Shown here one piece after another: positions 41,201 to 53,970 of a DNA stretch of 64,000 bases; within the stretch, counting starts at the first letter, position 1; the number at the start of each line of letters is the position of its first letter. The notes under the pieces are model-generated. The model was given only the letters and a program-made list of their open reading frames with translations, was not told where the DNA came from and did no database searches. The translations under genes were made by a program, and so were the position numbers. The stretch comes from Druceiella hillmani (Eukaryota; Arthropoda; Insecta; Lepidoptera; Hepialidae), in contig JAYKKI010000009.1 of NCBI GenBank assembly GCA_039881145.1, forward strand, positions 9,487,501-9,551,500, read 5' to 3'.

Positions 41201-41749
41201 ACGAAAATTACGGTGATCTTAGGAAAAATGCTTAAGTATTGGTCAATTTAATAATAAAAATTTATTTTCAAAAATATAATGAAAATTTTTCAAAAAGAAT
41301 GCAACAAATTTTTCCATCGTTAGCATATTTAAAATACCGGCCAATAGCGAGTCGTATTCGCGCTCAAAAGGTACTGTAGCACCAAACAATATTAAACTGA
41401 TAAGTTTTTATTTCTCAAAGACACTTAAAAATAAAGTTGTTGCTGCGATCAGTACCAAAAATATCTAATATCTCAAAAACCACATAACATGTCTTATTTA
41501 AACTAATTTAACTTGAAAACTTATTTTATTTTCTCCAACCTTCATTTTCTCAGGTTTTCACTTCTAACTTTTCAGATAGTTGAAAAGTTAGAAGGTAGAG
41601 CACACATTTTAAGAATTTAGAAGCGCATATCTCACCAAATTATTGACCTGTATATAAAACTTATATTGGAACCTCTGTATTATTTTTAAGACCTATCTAA
41701 CGATATCCCACACGCCTACGTATACTGGATTTTTTTATCCTTCGCTTAC
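38228..41749. other. Downstream of gene A, no feature recognised
   Basis: A+T-rich. Short local duplications only (ACTAAGCTAGAGTTA twice at about 40342-40380). Confidence 0.5.
41561..41594. repeat. Perfect 14-bp stem-loop
   Basis: CTTCTAACTTTTCA and TGAAAAGTTAGAAG around GATAGT. No T tract or gene context that would make it functional. Confidence 0.5.
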
Positions 41750-41962
41750 ATACAGGGAGTGCCACCTCTAATTTTTTTTTCATAATTTCATTACTTCATA
41801 TAGCGGTTCGTAGAAGACACTTGCCATCCAAATTTAATCTATACGGTGCCAATAGTCTTGTAGGAAAATGAGTGTTAGAGACGGGTGTTAAAGGCGAACA
41901 GACGGACAGAAGAAAATTATAAGGGTTCCATTTTTGCCACCTGCCTACGGAACCCTGAAACC
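41750..41962 (+). repeat. Dispersed insect repeat remnant (GGGTTCC..ACGGAACCC tail)
   Basis: Contains ACAGACGGACAGA, then AAGGGTTCCATTTTTGCCA and TACGGAACCCTGAAA. This tail is shared with the ends of the repeat at 2385-3105, in the other orientation. Non-coding. Confidence 0.45.
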
Positions 41963-43384
41963 CCACATTTTACAAGAGGTTACTGAGATAACTATCAAGT
42001 TAAATTATCCTGGTTGGTGGTAGTTCCTAGTTACCCATGCAACCATCCCCGCGACATATAAAACATGGGAGCAATAAATACATTTCACCTTTTGCCCAAG
42101 TAAACACTTATAATAGTTCCATATTATTTCGTGATATGATATAATAGTATTATTGGTAAAAAAAATGTTATTAAACCTGCCAGAGTAAATAAAAAAACCT
42201 AACCTGTACGATTTCAATTATTGCTTTTCAGGAAATTTACCAAAAAACTTACCACTTCGACATATTCAAATAATGCAAAATACTGAACGACAAATAAGAC
42301 TGAAATTTCAAAAATATATATTATAAAAATATATATCATTTCTCTATGTTACAAAATATCTACAACAAAATAAAGACGACTGATTGATTAGTCGAGATCG
42401 ATTAAATCTGACAGATGGATTTTTTCGGATAGAATGAAGTCGAAATAAAAGAGACCTGTTGAAAGTCAATCAATCTAGTACATTTAATATCCCACTCTGT
42501 CTTGAGTAAGCATATCATGTTTTTCCCTTCTCGCACGGGTCTGTAAAGTTAACGTCATAGGCCAGCAACGTGTTGCAAATATTGTTTTTTTCACGCTTCG
42601 AGAATATCTTCTACAACTGATCAAATTTTCATATATACACACAAATTTAAAAGTACCTAATGTATATGAAAACGTCAAATTGGTGTATTGTATATGGGCC
42701 GTGTGAGGAGAGAATTTTGATATGTTGTGGTTTTTGGTCTAGTGCATTTTGATTTATAGGTGAACTTAACCAAAAATACAAAAAAAAATGACTTAATAAT
42801 TATATAAGCAATAACCAATAACTAAAGAATGATAAAATATGATAATACAATTTTGTATATAAACTCAAAATGGAATATTACAAAAATAAGAAATAATTAA
42901 ATTGTACAGATATTGAATTACACAATGTTGTAAAAAATAAGAAAAGGTCGAATACAATTTTAACATTTTCATGATTTGGAAACTGCTAATATATTAATCA
43001 AACGATCATTTATTCACAAGTAGCGAATAAATTAATCTCTTTTCTCGGAAGCGAGTAACTATTTTACACATAATAAAATTACAAGAAACTACTAGTATTA
43101 TAAGAATTAAAAGGTTTAAGGTTTTTTATAAATGTCCTTTTCAATTTTGAAATTTGTAGTAGTAGATAAAAAAAAAGTTTAAAAAAAAATTTATGAGTAA
43201 CAAAATCTCAGCTTCAAAACGATTATTTTTCGTTCGAATTGGACCATAATTCGCTAAGTTGCAGCTGTTTAAAGTTATCACACATTTTTCAAAATTTTCA
43301 ACAATCCTCTGATTTTTCTAATCGGCAAAATTGTATAAAGCAAAAGTTGTATAAATGTATAAACACTAGTCTCACAGTAAATGC
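41963..43384. other. Downstream of psi-C, no exon 5 found
   Basis: The conserved exon 5 motif ([16 protein letters not shown]) is not present on either strand. Confidence 0.5.
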
Positions 43385-44300
43385 CTGCGAGTTGTGCATT
43401 ATCTTTATTATTTTCTCCCAAGTCAGACGGAAGTACACTCTGTGAGATCAGATTGTGGAGACTCTCCACATATTTGTGAACGTGTTTTCGACTTGCAATT
43501 TTCTCACTCAACATGGCACTACAGAGCGTTATGACAAATTCTGTATATGTGGCATGTTGATAAAATATGTTCCTTTTATTTTTACACCAAAGCAACCCTA
43601 AATATTATGTGAGATATTTAGTGTATATGTTCATAGTCAATAAAGTAATTTTAGGTTATTGGGACTATTATCAGTTTAATGGAGAATAAAAACGTATAAG
43701 GACTGTCGCGGTATATGTTGAGAAAAAAAAAGGAATCGTTAACGGTGAAACTTCAAACTTGTAATTTTTTGAAAATAAAATATTTCGAAGGTGAAACATT
43801 TTTAATATCTTAATTGTTGTTTTAATTCTTTAAAATAATCCAATGAATTTATTTTCTAACGTATCTAAAAAATTGGCATACGAACAAGATAGAAAACAGC
43901 ATTCGGAATTAAAAGTATGAAATAATTGAACATTTATATAGATATATAAAAAAGATGATCGAAAATAAAGGTCATCGAACTTTTACTTTTCATTCATTTC
44001 TATACACTGTTTGTAGACAAAAACTTAATAAACGTACTGACTTTATAAACTAATATTAAAAATTTATAACTTTATGAACGTACTCCCCGGGACATAGAAA
44101 GAAAAAAACGCAAAAGCTCACTTGGAGAACAAAAAATGTTTTCTTTACCAAAGCCGGATTAACTTGCATTACGTGACGGACTTTAATATCTTTGAAGTCC
44201 ATAATGTAATGGTCACCAGTAAATACATCAGCAGCAATCCTATAATCGACTACTGGAAAGGTCATTACATCGCATATGCTGAAGTTCGCCACATTTAAGT
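43385..44300 (-). pseudogene. psi-C: decayed CRAL-TRIO paralogue (exons 3 and 4)
   Basis: Two exon-like blocks on the minus strand. Exon 3-like 44300-44122 reads CDVM, VVDYRI, GDHYIMDFKDIKV and NPALVKKTFFVLQ, ending at a GTGAGC donor. Exon 4-like 43597-43385 starts GCFGVKIKGTYF, is 213 nt against 214 in genes A and B, and changes frame after about 15 codons (a missing base before TYTEF), then reads HVHKYVESLHNL and LPSDLG. Its donor position reads GC instead of GT. No exon 1, 2 or 5 could be found nearby. It is more divergent from A and B than they are from each other, so the duplication is older. Confidence 0.75.
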
Positions 44301-44397
44301 CTAAAAAATAATAAATATATAAATATTGTATTAGACATATGTTAAAAATATGAATATACATTACAAAAATAACCTGTTGAATTAAAGAGTATATTGT

Positions 44398-44942
<545 letters not shown>

Positions 44943-46315
44943 GAGATCAGTTAGGGGCATGCAATGCAAAGAAGAATAAATGAAGTAAGTAAGGGTGAGT
45001 ACGAGATGCAAAAATAACCATGTTATAAAATGGTTTTTGATTTCAGGATGACTCTAACAAAACTGAGAGGGTAATAATCATGAAAGTATCAAGTATTGAA
45101 TAGAATGTTTTAATGGTAAAGCAAAACTTTTCATTTTATTTTTATTATTCAAGATATTTTTAATACAAACATTTCATTCTAATATTGATATTAAATATTC
45201 CTCTAAATTACTCTGTAAATATTTATTTAACCGAAAATCAATGATTTAAACATTTGACCGAAAATCAAAATGCTTCTGTCAGACAAATGCATTTAGTTTA
45301 CAAAGACGCAAACGATTATGCGAGTAAAATTTCGAAAAACGATTCATTTATATTAAAATAAATGTATTTTCAACATTGTCATAAAATTACACGCCAATTC
45401 GTGTCATGTAAAATTTGTCATACTAACAGTTCACCACCCATCACTACGTTTTTAGGCACTAAACATTTTATACTCACGGCTAGTTCACAAGGGACGTCCT
45501 GTTACGACAAAGCCCAGTGACAATTGGCGAGATTGGCGCTTGGCCTAACAAGGAAGTGGCCAAGTATTAATGAGTCGATAATGAGACTATTTTGAATACT
45601 TCAAATATATTAATATGTAGACGATATGTATCAAAACTTATTGATAATATTGTAACTAATTTATTAATTTTCAGAAGCACCTGTTAATAGCAGCGCGCGT
45701 GTGTTCACCCGTGTGTGTATACACATCTATATTGACATATATAATATTAAAATTAATATTCTTTGTCTTATTGCAACCTGCCTACATTTTGCCTTTATCA
45801 GTTATAATATTTTTTGATTAAACATCAGTATTAATGGCACTATTTTTCTTTTAAGAGAACATTTTCCTATAGCCGTTTTTGGAACGAGTTTGGTTTAATA
45901 TTTTACTTGTATTTAACATTTTAAAACATAATTTCTTGAGGAAATGTTTAATGTCGATATCAAGCGTCATATATAGACAGTACGTATTTGTATTCCAGTT
46001 TTTTTAAAAACTTTTTTTTTTAATAATGCCAATAAATTTTAAAACAGGATCTCTTGTATATGTTTCGTCAAGTTTTTCCATCCGTCTGTCTGTATCTTTC
46101 TGTCACATCTTTGTAGTTATTATAGTTTAATGCAAATCGCTCATTTAGTATGCGTGATGTATTGAAACATTTCTATATTGTACCATAAAGAAAAATGGAG
46201 GTATTTCTTTTGATCTGCCCAGCTAGTGGGGTATAGTTGGATAGATCCTTTAGAATCATATTACCGTCCATTTACCATGTTTCGTTTTAAAACAACGTTT
46301 AAGAGATATGTGATT
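44943..46315. other. No feature recognised
   Basis: The expected position of psi-C exons 1 and 2 if its structure matched genes A and B, but neither is visible. Confidence 0.45.
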
Positions 46316-46380
46316 CTCGTAACATTATATTTATATAACATATATTAAAATTATATGTTATATAAATATAATGTTACGAG
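46316..46380. repeat. Perfect 28-bp-arm palindrome
   Basis: 46316-46343 and 46353-46380 are exact inverse complements (outer CTCGTAACATT, inner ATAACATAT) around a 9-base loop. No target-site duplication is evident. Confidence 0.75.
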
Positions 46381-46835
46381 AGACTGAGGAAGAATCGCTG
46401 GAAGAAGTTGGTATGCAACAACACGAAAACATTTAAGCAAAAACATTTAAGCAACTATATTGAACTTGGTGACAATTTTTCCTGTACTCGTTTATGTATA
46501 TGGTGTTCATTTAGAGACATTCATCATAGAGATGTGAAGTCTACAATTTCAGATAAATGCTAAATAGTATCATAAATATAAAGTCAAATTCAATATTCAG
46601 TATTCTGCGTTTGCGAAATATTGAGCAAGAAATATTTACTTGCTTCGCAGGCCTATAATTGTTTTCCTCTCTGAAGTCTGAATGTGGTTTCGGATAGTTT
46701 TTGAGGTGCTAATTACGAAAAAAATAATGAATAAAATCTAACACGTCATATTTTCTTCTTCTCGCTTTCAAGTTCAATAACACGTAATGAAAAGTGATCT
46801 AACTGATTAACTGTTATGTAAATGGGTTAAGTAAT

Positions 46836-47077
46836 GGCATTAAGCTTCACTTCCTGAATTCGCACATTGAAGTAGTCAATGTGAAATCTAGGTGCGGAAC
46901 TATCTAGGAGCTGCTAGTGAAAAGCAAGGTGCAAGATTTCATCAAGTCTTAAAAGAAGTAGAACGTAGATATCAAGAAAAGTGGAATAGAAGCATGTTAG
47001 CCAACTACTGTTCGTTACTGAAGCGACACAATCCGAACAACGATTTTAAGAAACAAATCTTGAATAGAAGCTTCTAG
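46836..47077 (+). pseudogene. Arthropod dispersed repeat ORF, C-terminal fragment
   Basis: GIKLHFLNSHIE in one frame, then after a frame change LGAASEKQGARFHQ, RRYQEKWNRSMLANYC and a basic tail to TAG. It matches the end of the same unclassified arthropod repeat protein (usual motif SEEQGERFHQDI, here altered). The upstream part of the protein is absent. Confidence 0.65.
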
Positions 47078-48389
47078 CAGAAAAGGTTCGAGCGATACCA
47101 CTAAGAATTTTGTTATGATAAAAATATTAATAGATATATCACCTATGTATTTTAATTATATTTAATTGATTTATATATATATATGAGTATTTTTTTAAGT
47201 ATACAATTTTTACTACTGACGGTGTCTCTTTTTAATTGTTTTTTCGTAGTCCCTTTTTCTGAAAAATCTGAACGTGTTGGAGAAAAACTAGATACATATT
47301 TGTAATTAACGCTACAAAATACCTCAAAATCAGTCATCAAATCTTGGAGAAGAAAGAAAAGGTCAAATTTGCAGGCCTGTGATAATATAAATCGATGGAT
47401 TCTTAAACACAGTTAAAGTGGATATGAAACATCGATAGTACATAGAGATATTAAATTATGCACAGCCGTCGTGTGTGACCTCATCATTTTCAACAGGTTA
47501 CATAAAACAAGCAAATATGTGCAACATACCGACATTATTTTAATATTTTTTTTATTATAAAAATATTAGAAAATCGAAATACGCTCGATCAATAATAAAA
47601 AAAATAATATCAAGCTTTCAAATCATTATATGAAATAAAATGGCTCTTAAATAATTTTCAAGTACGGACCCTTCTATTCACGAGTTAATGTTTGTCGATT
47701 ATTATCAGCATTAAAACTTAATCACGATTGACTGAAACAATGAGTGGCTGGTGGTAAGAAGGGCGTTCCACAGGTTAATCACAAATGCGGACGCAATTTG
47801 TTTCAGTGGAGGCCAAAGGCGGTTTATAATTTCCGATTGATAGTGCTTAAACCATAACTCAAAATATACAGGGGTCAAAAATTATTAGAATCAGGTATGT
47901 GTTTATCTCATCATTCACGTGTATGGCACCATGTGATTATTGCTTCATTAGGATTTTAAGAAATCATTTACAAAATAAGAATTTAACGTTTATAAAATAA
48001 AACTTTAACAGCCTGGAATTCCTTTAAAGAACCACATACATTTTTTTTATTCAAAGTTGTCGCATGTATGTAAAATATATTTTTAAGAAAAAATCAAATG
48101 CTGACAGTTTATTAGCGAACGCAATATATTTTAGTTAATATATTGGCTAATAAATATTCAATTGTTTTAAAATTTAGCTGGAAATATAATTGTTGTTGGG
48201 AAATTTAATCGATTTAAAAATAAAAGTTAATAAAACTTTATTATTACCAAACATTTCGAAAAATTCCACATGATGTGCAATAATAATTTGGTACTAGTAG
48301 GATATTCAACAATTTTATTAATCAACTGCCGTAATAACGCCACAAAACATATTAAACAAGGAAACTTCACGACGTTTATTAAAACATTG
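47078..48389. other. No feature recognised
   Basis: A+T-rich, with no motif of the CRAL-TRIO exons or of transposases. Confidence 0.5.
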
Positions 48390-49330
48390 TGGTTGTTACA
48401 TTTCTCATCAGAGGCAGTATCTGCTCTTACTTGCATGATAATGAGAAGGTCGCCTACATATCCACCAATTGTTTTTAAAACTTTATAACTTACTATTTTT
48501 CTCATAATTCTAACTTACTCAACAACATATAGTTCACTTAAAGTTTACAGACGTACGAAAAGTAAACGATTTCTCATTAGAGACATTTTCATTAAACGAA
48601 GGGAAGAACCCTTAAATTTAAAACTTTATGAAATAATATTTATCTATAATTCTAAACTCACTCAACAAATTATTGTGGATTCAAAAATTGCAGACGCTGC
48701 TAAATTTAACGACTTACCATTATAAAGTTTCCCATTGAGGCAAAGGAGCTCAAGAAATGAGGATAATATGAAATTCCATAATATATCCATGAATTTTGCT
48801 AGAAAATTTTATGAAATAATATTTTCCTTATAATTCTAAATTTACTTAACAATAATTGTTGATTAAAAGATAGCAGATATTAAAAAAGTGAACGATTTCT
48901 CATTAGAGGCATTTTCATTGTAATAGAGGTCTTAGTTAACATTTTATGAGACACTATTTTTCTATGATTTTAAATTTATTTAATAATTTAATTCTGATTT
49001 AAAGAGTACTTATGTTGAAAAATTAACAGTTTCTCATTAAGATAGAGGTTCAGGATAACATAAAACTTACTTTAAATTGAACTTACAAGATAATATAAAA
49101 GTCGACTGTATATCCATCATTTGTTCCTGAAACTTTGTGAAATAATAAATTCGCTGTAATTGTTTACTTCAACTACCAATATTGTTGATTTAAAGATTGC
49201 ATATATTGGAAAAATTAACGATTTCTCATTAGAGGCAGTATCTGTTATTATTTAGAGGATAAAGTGAAATTATATTGATTTCTACCAATTGTACTTGAAA
49301 CTTTACGAAAAATATTTTTTTACTTGTCCA
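48390..49330 (+). repeat. Diverged tandem array, about six units of 140-190 bp
   Basis: Repeating landmarks in fixed order: TTCTCATTAGAGGCA, then TATCCACCAATTG, then AAACTTTATGAAATAATAT, then AATTCTAAATTTACT with CAACAA. The first landmark recurs near 48402, 48570, 48728, 48895, 49028 and 49222. A related single unit lies in gene A intron 1 (about 29040-29160). Confidence 0.65.
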
Positions 49331-49455
49331 AAAATATGTTGTATTTAAATTAAATATTAATAAAAAATCATTTGACTTCTGAATTATACCTTATTTTCCA
49401 AAGTCTAGAAAATAATCATAGAAATGAGACAATTTGGAAAATTTAAAGTCAAATA

Positions 49456-49512
49456 TAATATTATAATATAAATATAGGATATATAATATCCTATATTTAT
49501 ATTATAATATTA
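49456..49512. repeat. Perfect 25-bp-arm palindrome
   Basis: 49456-49480 and 49488-49512 are exact inverse complements ending in TATAGGAT / ATCCTATA. It lies between the tandem array and psi-D. Mostly A+T, with a GG/CC near the tip. Confidence 0.7.
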
Positions 49513-49580
49513 AATTTTTACTTTATTCTTTTAGTGTATGTTGTCATATAGTTCAACATATTACTTATCATATTTTTAGG

Positions 49581-50030
49581 TTCCAAAATGAAAATTTTAC
49601 GAACAATAACACATATGACGTAATGAAATTAGCTTTGATGACGAAGATTACCGGATTTATTCCAATGTATTCCTTGGTGACCACTATATCGTTAATAATA
49701 AGAATATTTCTCTGCATTGAGAATATGAAATTCAACCACATAAAGCAAATTACTCCAGCCGTGATCGAGAAATTTCTTTTAATTTTCGAATTTAGTCGTA
49801 TACACATTAATTTTTTTAATAACCTAAAGATAATTTTTTAAATAAACTTCCATATTTCACGGTTTACATTCCAGAATTTTTTTTTCAAAAATAAGGTCTA
49901 CTAAAGAGGTACTATACTTATATACGCCAATATTTGCAGACATGTCTTGGCGCTATTAAAGGCACCTTTTGAGAAAAAAACTCCAAGTCGAAATTACACT
50001 CACCAAAACGAAAAAGGATAGCAGAGTTCA
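49581..50030 (+). pseudogene. psi-D: decayed CRAL-TRIO paralogue (exons 3 and 4)
   Basis: Exon 3-like sequence from about 49581 (after TTTTTAG) reads FQNENFTNNN, DVMKLALM and, in another frame, ENMKFNHIKQITPAV. It is split by at least two frame changes. An exon 4-like block from about 49874, after a CCAG acceptor, resembles gene A exon 4 at nucleotide level but has a stop and shifts and fades by about 50030. No flanking exons are recognised. It is the most decayed copy of the four. Confidence 0.65.
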
Positions 50031-50845
50031 AACTTTACTTTTTAACTTAACACAAATTTGCAAAAGAATTTTGAATTCACTTGATATTATAGAATTAAAT
50101 CTTTTCTTTATAATTAGCATTTCTTTCCCTCATAATGCAAACCGAATCTGTATCTTCGTCTTCCTATGCATTATATGGATGTCTTACTCAATTCAGCAAT
50201 GAACAGACTACTTTGTTCCATTTTATTACAATTTATTTACGTTGATTAAAAAAAATTATATTTTTTGTTACTACAGTGACTATTAGAGTGCCTCAATCAA
50301 AAGAGTACAAAATTAATATTTGTCTTCATATGTTATTAATAAATTACGTTTTTTAATATACTTTTAATAAATACTACAAATATTCTCTCTGTCTGTCTCT
50401 CACTGGAACTGGAACTCTCCATTTGCTTAACTACGTAATCGAATGAAGTTCAATTCACAGTGACTAAGAATATTCTAGTATATTCCCAACTTTAATTGGA
50501 ATATGATCTTAGTTCTGCATAAATACTTCAAAAGGTAAACGTCGGAATCGAACTTTTCAAGCAAAAACAATATAGACTTTTCTAAATGGATTCATTTAAC
50601 GTTGCTAACATGTATAGTAAATAATACAATTTCGCATGGTACATTCTAGTATCTCTTGCTGATGCTGAAAGGAATGTCTAATGTGATAAATATTGGATAA
50701 AATTCGAAAATTAAGTAACTGCTATTTGTAACTCAAAGTCTTGTGAGACACTCAAACTATACCGCATCTCCGGGCAACGCTCCTTCTTATGATATCATTT
50801 CACGCAAGTGATATATTAATTCTGAATCATATTATAAGACATATT

Positions 50846-50901
<56 letters not shown>

Positions 50902-53004
50902 CATACCCACTGATGAGTGCGTTTCATTTGACACTGACTTCAAACATCAGGATTTATGGATCAACAGTTGAAATTATCGTAATTTCTTATTGTTACTGGG
51001 ACTTAATACGTATAAATAGAAGAGAATCAAAAAATCGTATCCAAAATTTTAATCAACGATAATTACGTACGAATCATGAAGTTGAATAAGAAAACACGGC
51101 TTCATGTCTTTATATGTACTGGTAGAATGCTTACCTATCTATTTGGTTTGTTATTTTCTAGCTGTCAATACAAATCAAACGAGTCCAAACTTGGTGAGTT
51201 CATTTCTTATCGATAAAGACTTCCTGTCGCCTTTCAGCTCCGTCATATAGTTATTTTGCTAAAGAACAAATTTACGTCGACCTTAGTCGTATCTTACAAG
51301 ATTATAATTAAGCCTATATCATCCGAACTCGTTCACAAGACCTGTGCTTTTCCGTGATGAGGAATCCTTCAGTGTATCTTCAATTTTCATGATCAGATCC
51401 TAAAAAAAAATTCATGGGTTTATATTGGGGGTATACTTTTCAACGAAGAAAGAATTCTCCAAATTTATTCTTAAATTCTGTAGATATGATATAACATACA
51501 AAAAAAATATAGTCGAATTGAGAATCTCTTCCTTTTTTTGAAGTCGATTAAAAATACGTATTTTTGACAAAAAAACGACATGATTCGTTTGCAATATTCT
51601 CGAATTCGAGGCCCTCCTCCTATGTCCGAAATTATTAGGCGCAACCTCGTAAATTTTACTGAGCAATATAAAAACAATACTGACTTGAGTATAAGTAACT
51701 CAGCAAATGGCAGTAAACTATTTTTGTCTGTAGAAAATAGGGTCACATATCAGCTTTGGGTCCAAATGAGCGACGACGGATGAAGGTAATGCCTGCGAGC
51801 ATAGGAAATTAGGTATACCTTAAGTGCATCATTTCTTTCCAGTTGGATAATAGTTCCTTTTGTTCATAGCGAAACAAAGTATATGATAGTTTCACGGGAA
51901 ACAAACACAAACGTCTTGTGTATATACGTATTACAGATGATGAAAATATGAAGAGTGCATAACAAATATTACTTTCATTGAAGTTGGGGATTTTTCTGCC
52001 TCATTATTATTTTATATCCTTTCGAAAAACTGCATGCCCGAATCTGCCATAGCAGATAGAGATATTTCAGATAGAGATGAAATTGGGAACCTAGAGAAGG
52101 TCGGAACTGGCAAGAGGAATTGGATAATTAATTCAACCGGCCAATGTAACCTTTGCATATGGAGATAGAAAAGTTCTTTTTTGCATACTATTAAATAAAC
52201 TGTCAATTTTATTGACGGTATTCCGACTTAGTGTATAAAAAACGGGTATTAAGAAATACATTGAACCGCTCTTCACAAAATAATATCATATAGAGTAGCC
52301 TCGTCAAAAAACAGGTTGCACGAGAAAAAGTTTGGCAGTTCTTAAATGCGGGGTCTGGTGACTTTTTTAAAAATTTCTGTAAATTGAAGGTAACATTGCA
52401 CTTCAAAGAATTCTTTATGATTTTTGTTAACGGCCGATTAATTCTTTATGATCATAATTAAAAGCTGACTACTGAGACCGTCATCGTCTACATACTCATG
52501 TAACGTGGAAAAAAATTACAAAGATATAAAATGGTTTTCAAATAGAAAAATTGTTTCTGTGGAAATGTTTCTGCAGAAATAAGTGATTATAAACATATGA
52601 AATAAATATCTATGTGACATAACTTGTCATCGCCGTGGTGTGTTCTGGTTCACTCTAAGAGATTGTTCTCTTGATAATTAGTCCGCCACACACAAACTTG
52701 TAAATTAGATTTCTATAGACGTGACGACTGCTAAAACAAGAAAATGATAGTCCAATAAATAATTATTTATTATTTGATAATGTAATACTACTTAATTATA
52801 ACAAAGATTGTTATGTTTCTAACTTTATCAAAAGAATAATTTCCATTGATTACTAAACTTGCTTTATTATTATTTTAGGATGGCTACAAGGAATCAAATC
52901 TTATTATATTTTCAACTGTCCAAATAAGAGCTATATATTCCCCAATTTCTCTTAATGGTTGTTTATATAAACTATCATTTTTTTACGATTTGTTTAATTT
53001 AGCA
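50031..53004. other. No gene recognised
   Basis: Contains the TA run at 50847. Overlapping open frames on both strands at 51412-51783 show no known motif. Confidence 0.45.
50847..50900. repeat. TA microsatellite
   Basis: TA run with one GTA break. Confidence 0.9.
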
Positions 53005-53013
53005 AATATCGAC

Positions 53014-53192
53014 AATTAAATGAAACTACGTGATGTAGTATTATTTCTAATATCCCACCTGAAGATGTTGTAATACAACGAAACCTAGGTCGTGGTAAAG
53101 AAATTAAAGATAGTAGAAATAATACTACATCACGTAGTTTCATTTAATTGTGAATAATGAATTTCTACAAAATTAACGCCAAATATATTCAA
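53014..53192 (+). mobile_element. Short hairpin retroelement, copy 2 (with ribozyme-like core)
   Basis: 179-bp insertion flanked by a 9-bp target-site duplication AATATCGAC (53005-53013 and 53193-53201). It begins AATTAAATGAAAC and ends ATATTCAA, as does the copy at 29169. Outer arms of 36-37 nt (53013/14-53049 and 53114-53150) are exact inverse complements. The hammerhead-like core lies between the arms. No coding sequence, so it must use enzymes supplied elsewhere. Confidence 0.75.
53055..53095 (+). ncRNA. Hammerhead-ribozyme-like core
   Basis: Core CTGAAGA at 53059-53065 fits CUGANGA, and GAAA is at 53080-53083. Stem I: CCAC (53055-53058) pairs with GTGG (53092-53095). Stem II: GTTGT (53067-53071) pairs with ACAAC (53075-53079) over a 3-base loop. 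Stem III: ACC (53083-53085) pairs with GGT (53088-53090) with a 2-base loop. The expected cleavage site is after C53091 of GGTC. One extra T (53066) sits between A9 and stem II, which departs from the consensus. Short stem III is typical of hammerheads in Penelope-like retroelements and retrozymes. Activity is not shown. Confidence 0.5.
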
Positions 53193-53595
53193 AATATCGA
53201 CAAACTGACTTTCAAAATAATTTTAATTACAAGAATACCTTAAACTCTCTATAACCATTTAAACAATAGCACATAGAGATGTGGTAAAATATTTGTGTTT
53301 ATTTAAATCTGTATTCAATTAAAGTAATTTTTTTCTGGAGCATATTTACATTTATATAATGCACATTATACTCAATGTGTGAAATAATGGAAGTTAATTT
53401 TTTGGAATGAGACAGTATTCAATTTGGCATTTAGTTACTAATATATTGATAAGAGAAATTTTACGATATTATAAAGATAACATGACCAATTTTTCGTCAT
53501 TGTGTAATTGTTCTCTGTTTAATTTTCGATCTTTTTATAGGACTTTCTTATATCGGATCTAGATCCGGCTCTTTTCCTAATATTTTTCCTCTGAA

Positions 53596-53970
53596 GTGAA
53601 AGACGCTTGTCCTCTATTCCCTCATCCCTTTACTATAAAAGTACGTTATCATTTTTCATATTTTAAATTATTGCCAAAAAACCCGTTCAACAGCAGTCAT
53701 TTTTGTAAAGTAAATCGCGCGCCCTCGCAGAGAGCGCGGAGCATCTTTGTTGCTGTTCTATTATTTGGGTCTTTCGCCATGCAGTTATTATGTAAAGATT
53801 TCATGAAAATATCTGAAATACTTAAAGGTAATGGAGTGCTTTCTACAGATTTTAATGGTTTTTACAAGAATCTGTACAATATGTACAATCTATCTGATAG
53901 AGAGATCATTAAAAATGTTGCAAACTTAGTTATGCCCAAGAATCATGTTCATAAGGAAAAAGATAAATGA
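53596..53970 (+). other. Open frame of 124 codons, unrecognised
   Basis: Open from about 53596 (no ATG there; the first in-frame ATG is at about 53779) to TGA. The later half has protein-like composition (KISEILKGNGVLS, FNGFYKNLYNMYNLSDREI) and ends in a charged tail. AATAAA follows at 54034. It could be a terminal exon of an unknown gene or chance. No family is recognised. Confidence 0.25.

Noticed and set aside
48390..49330. CRISPR-like array
   Set aside because: Units are long, diverged and without short exact repeats and unique spacers; the genome is eukaryotic.
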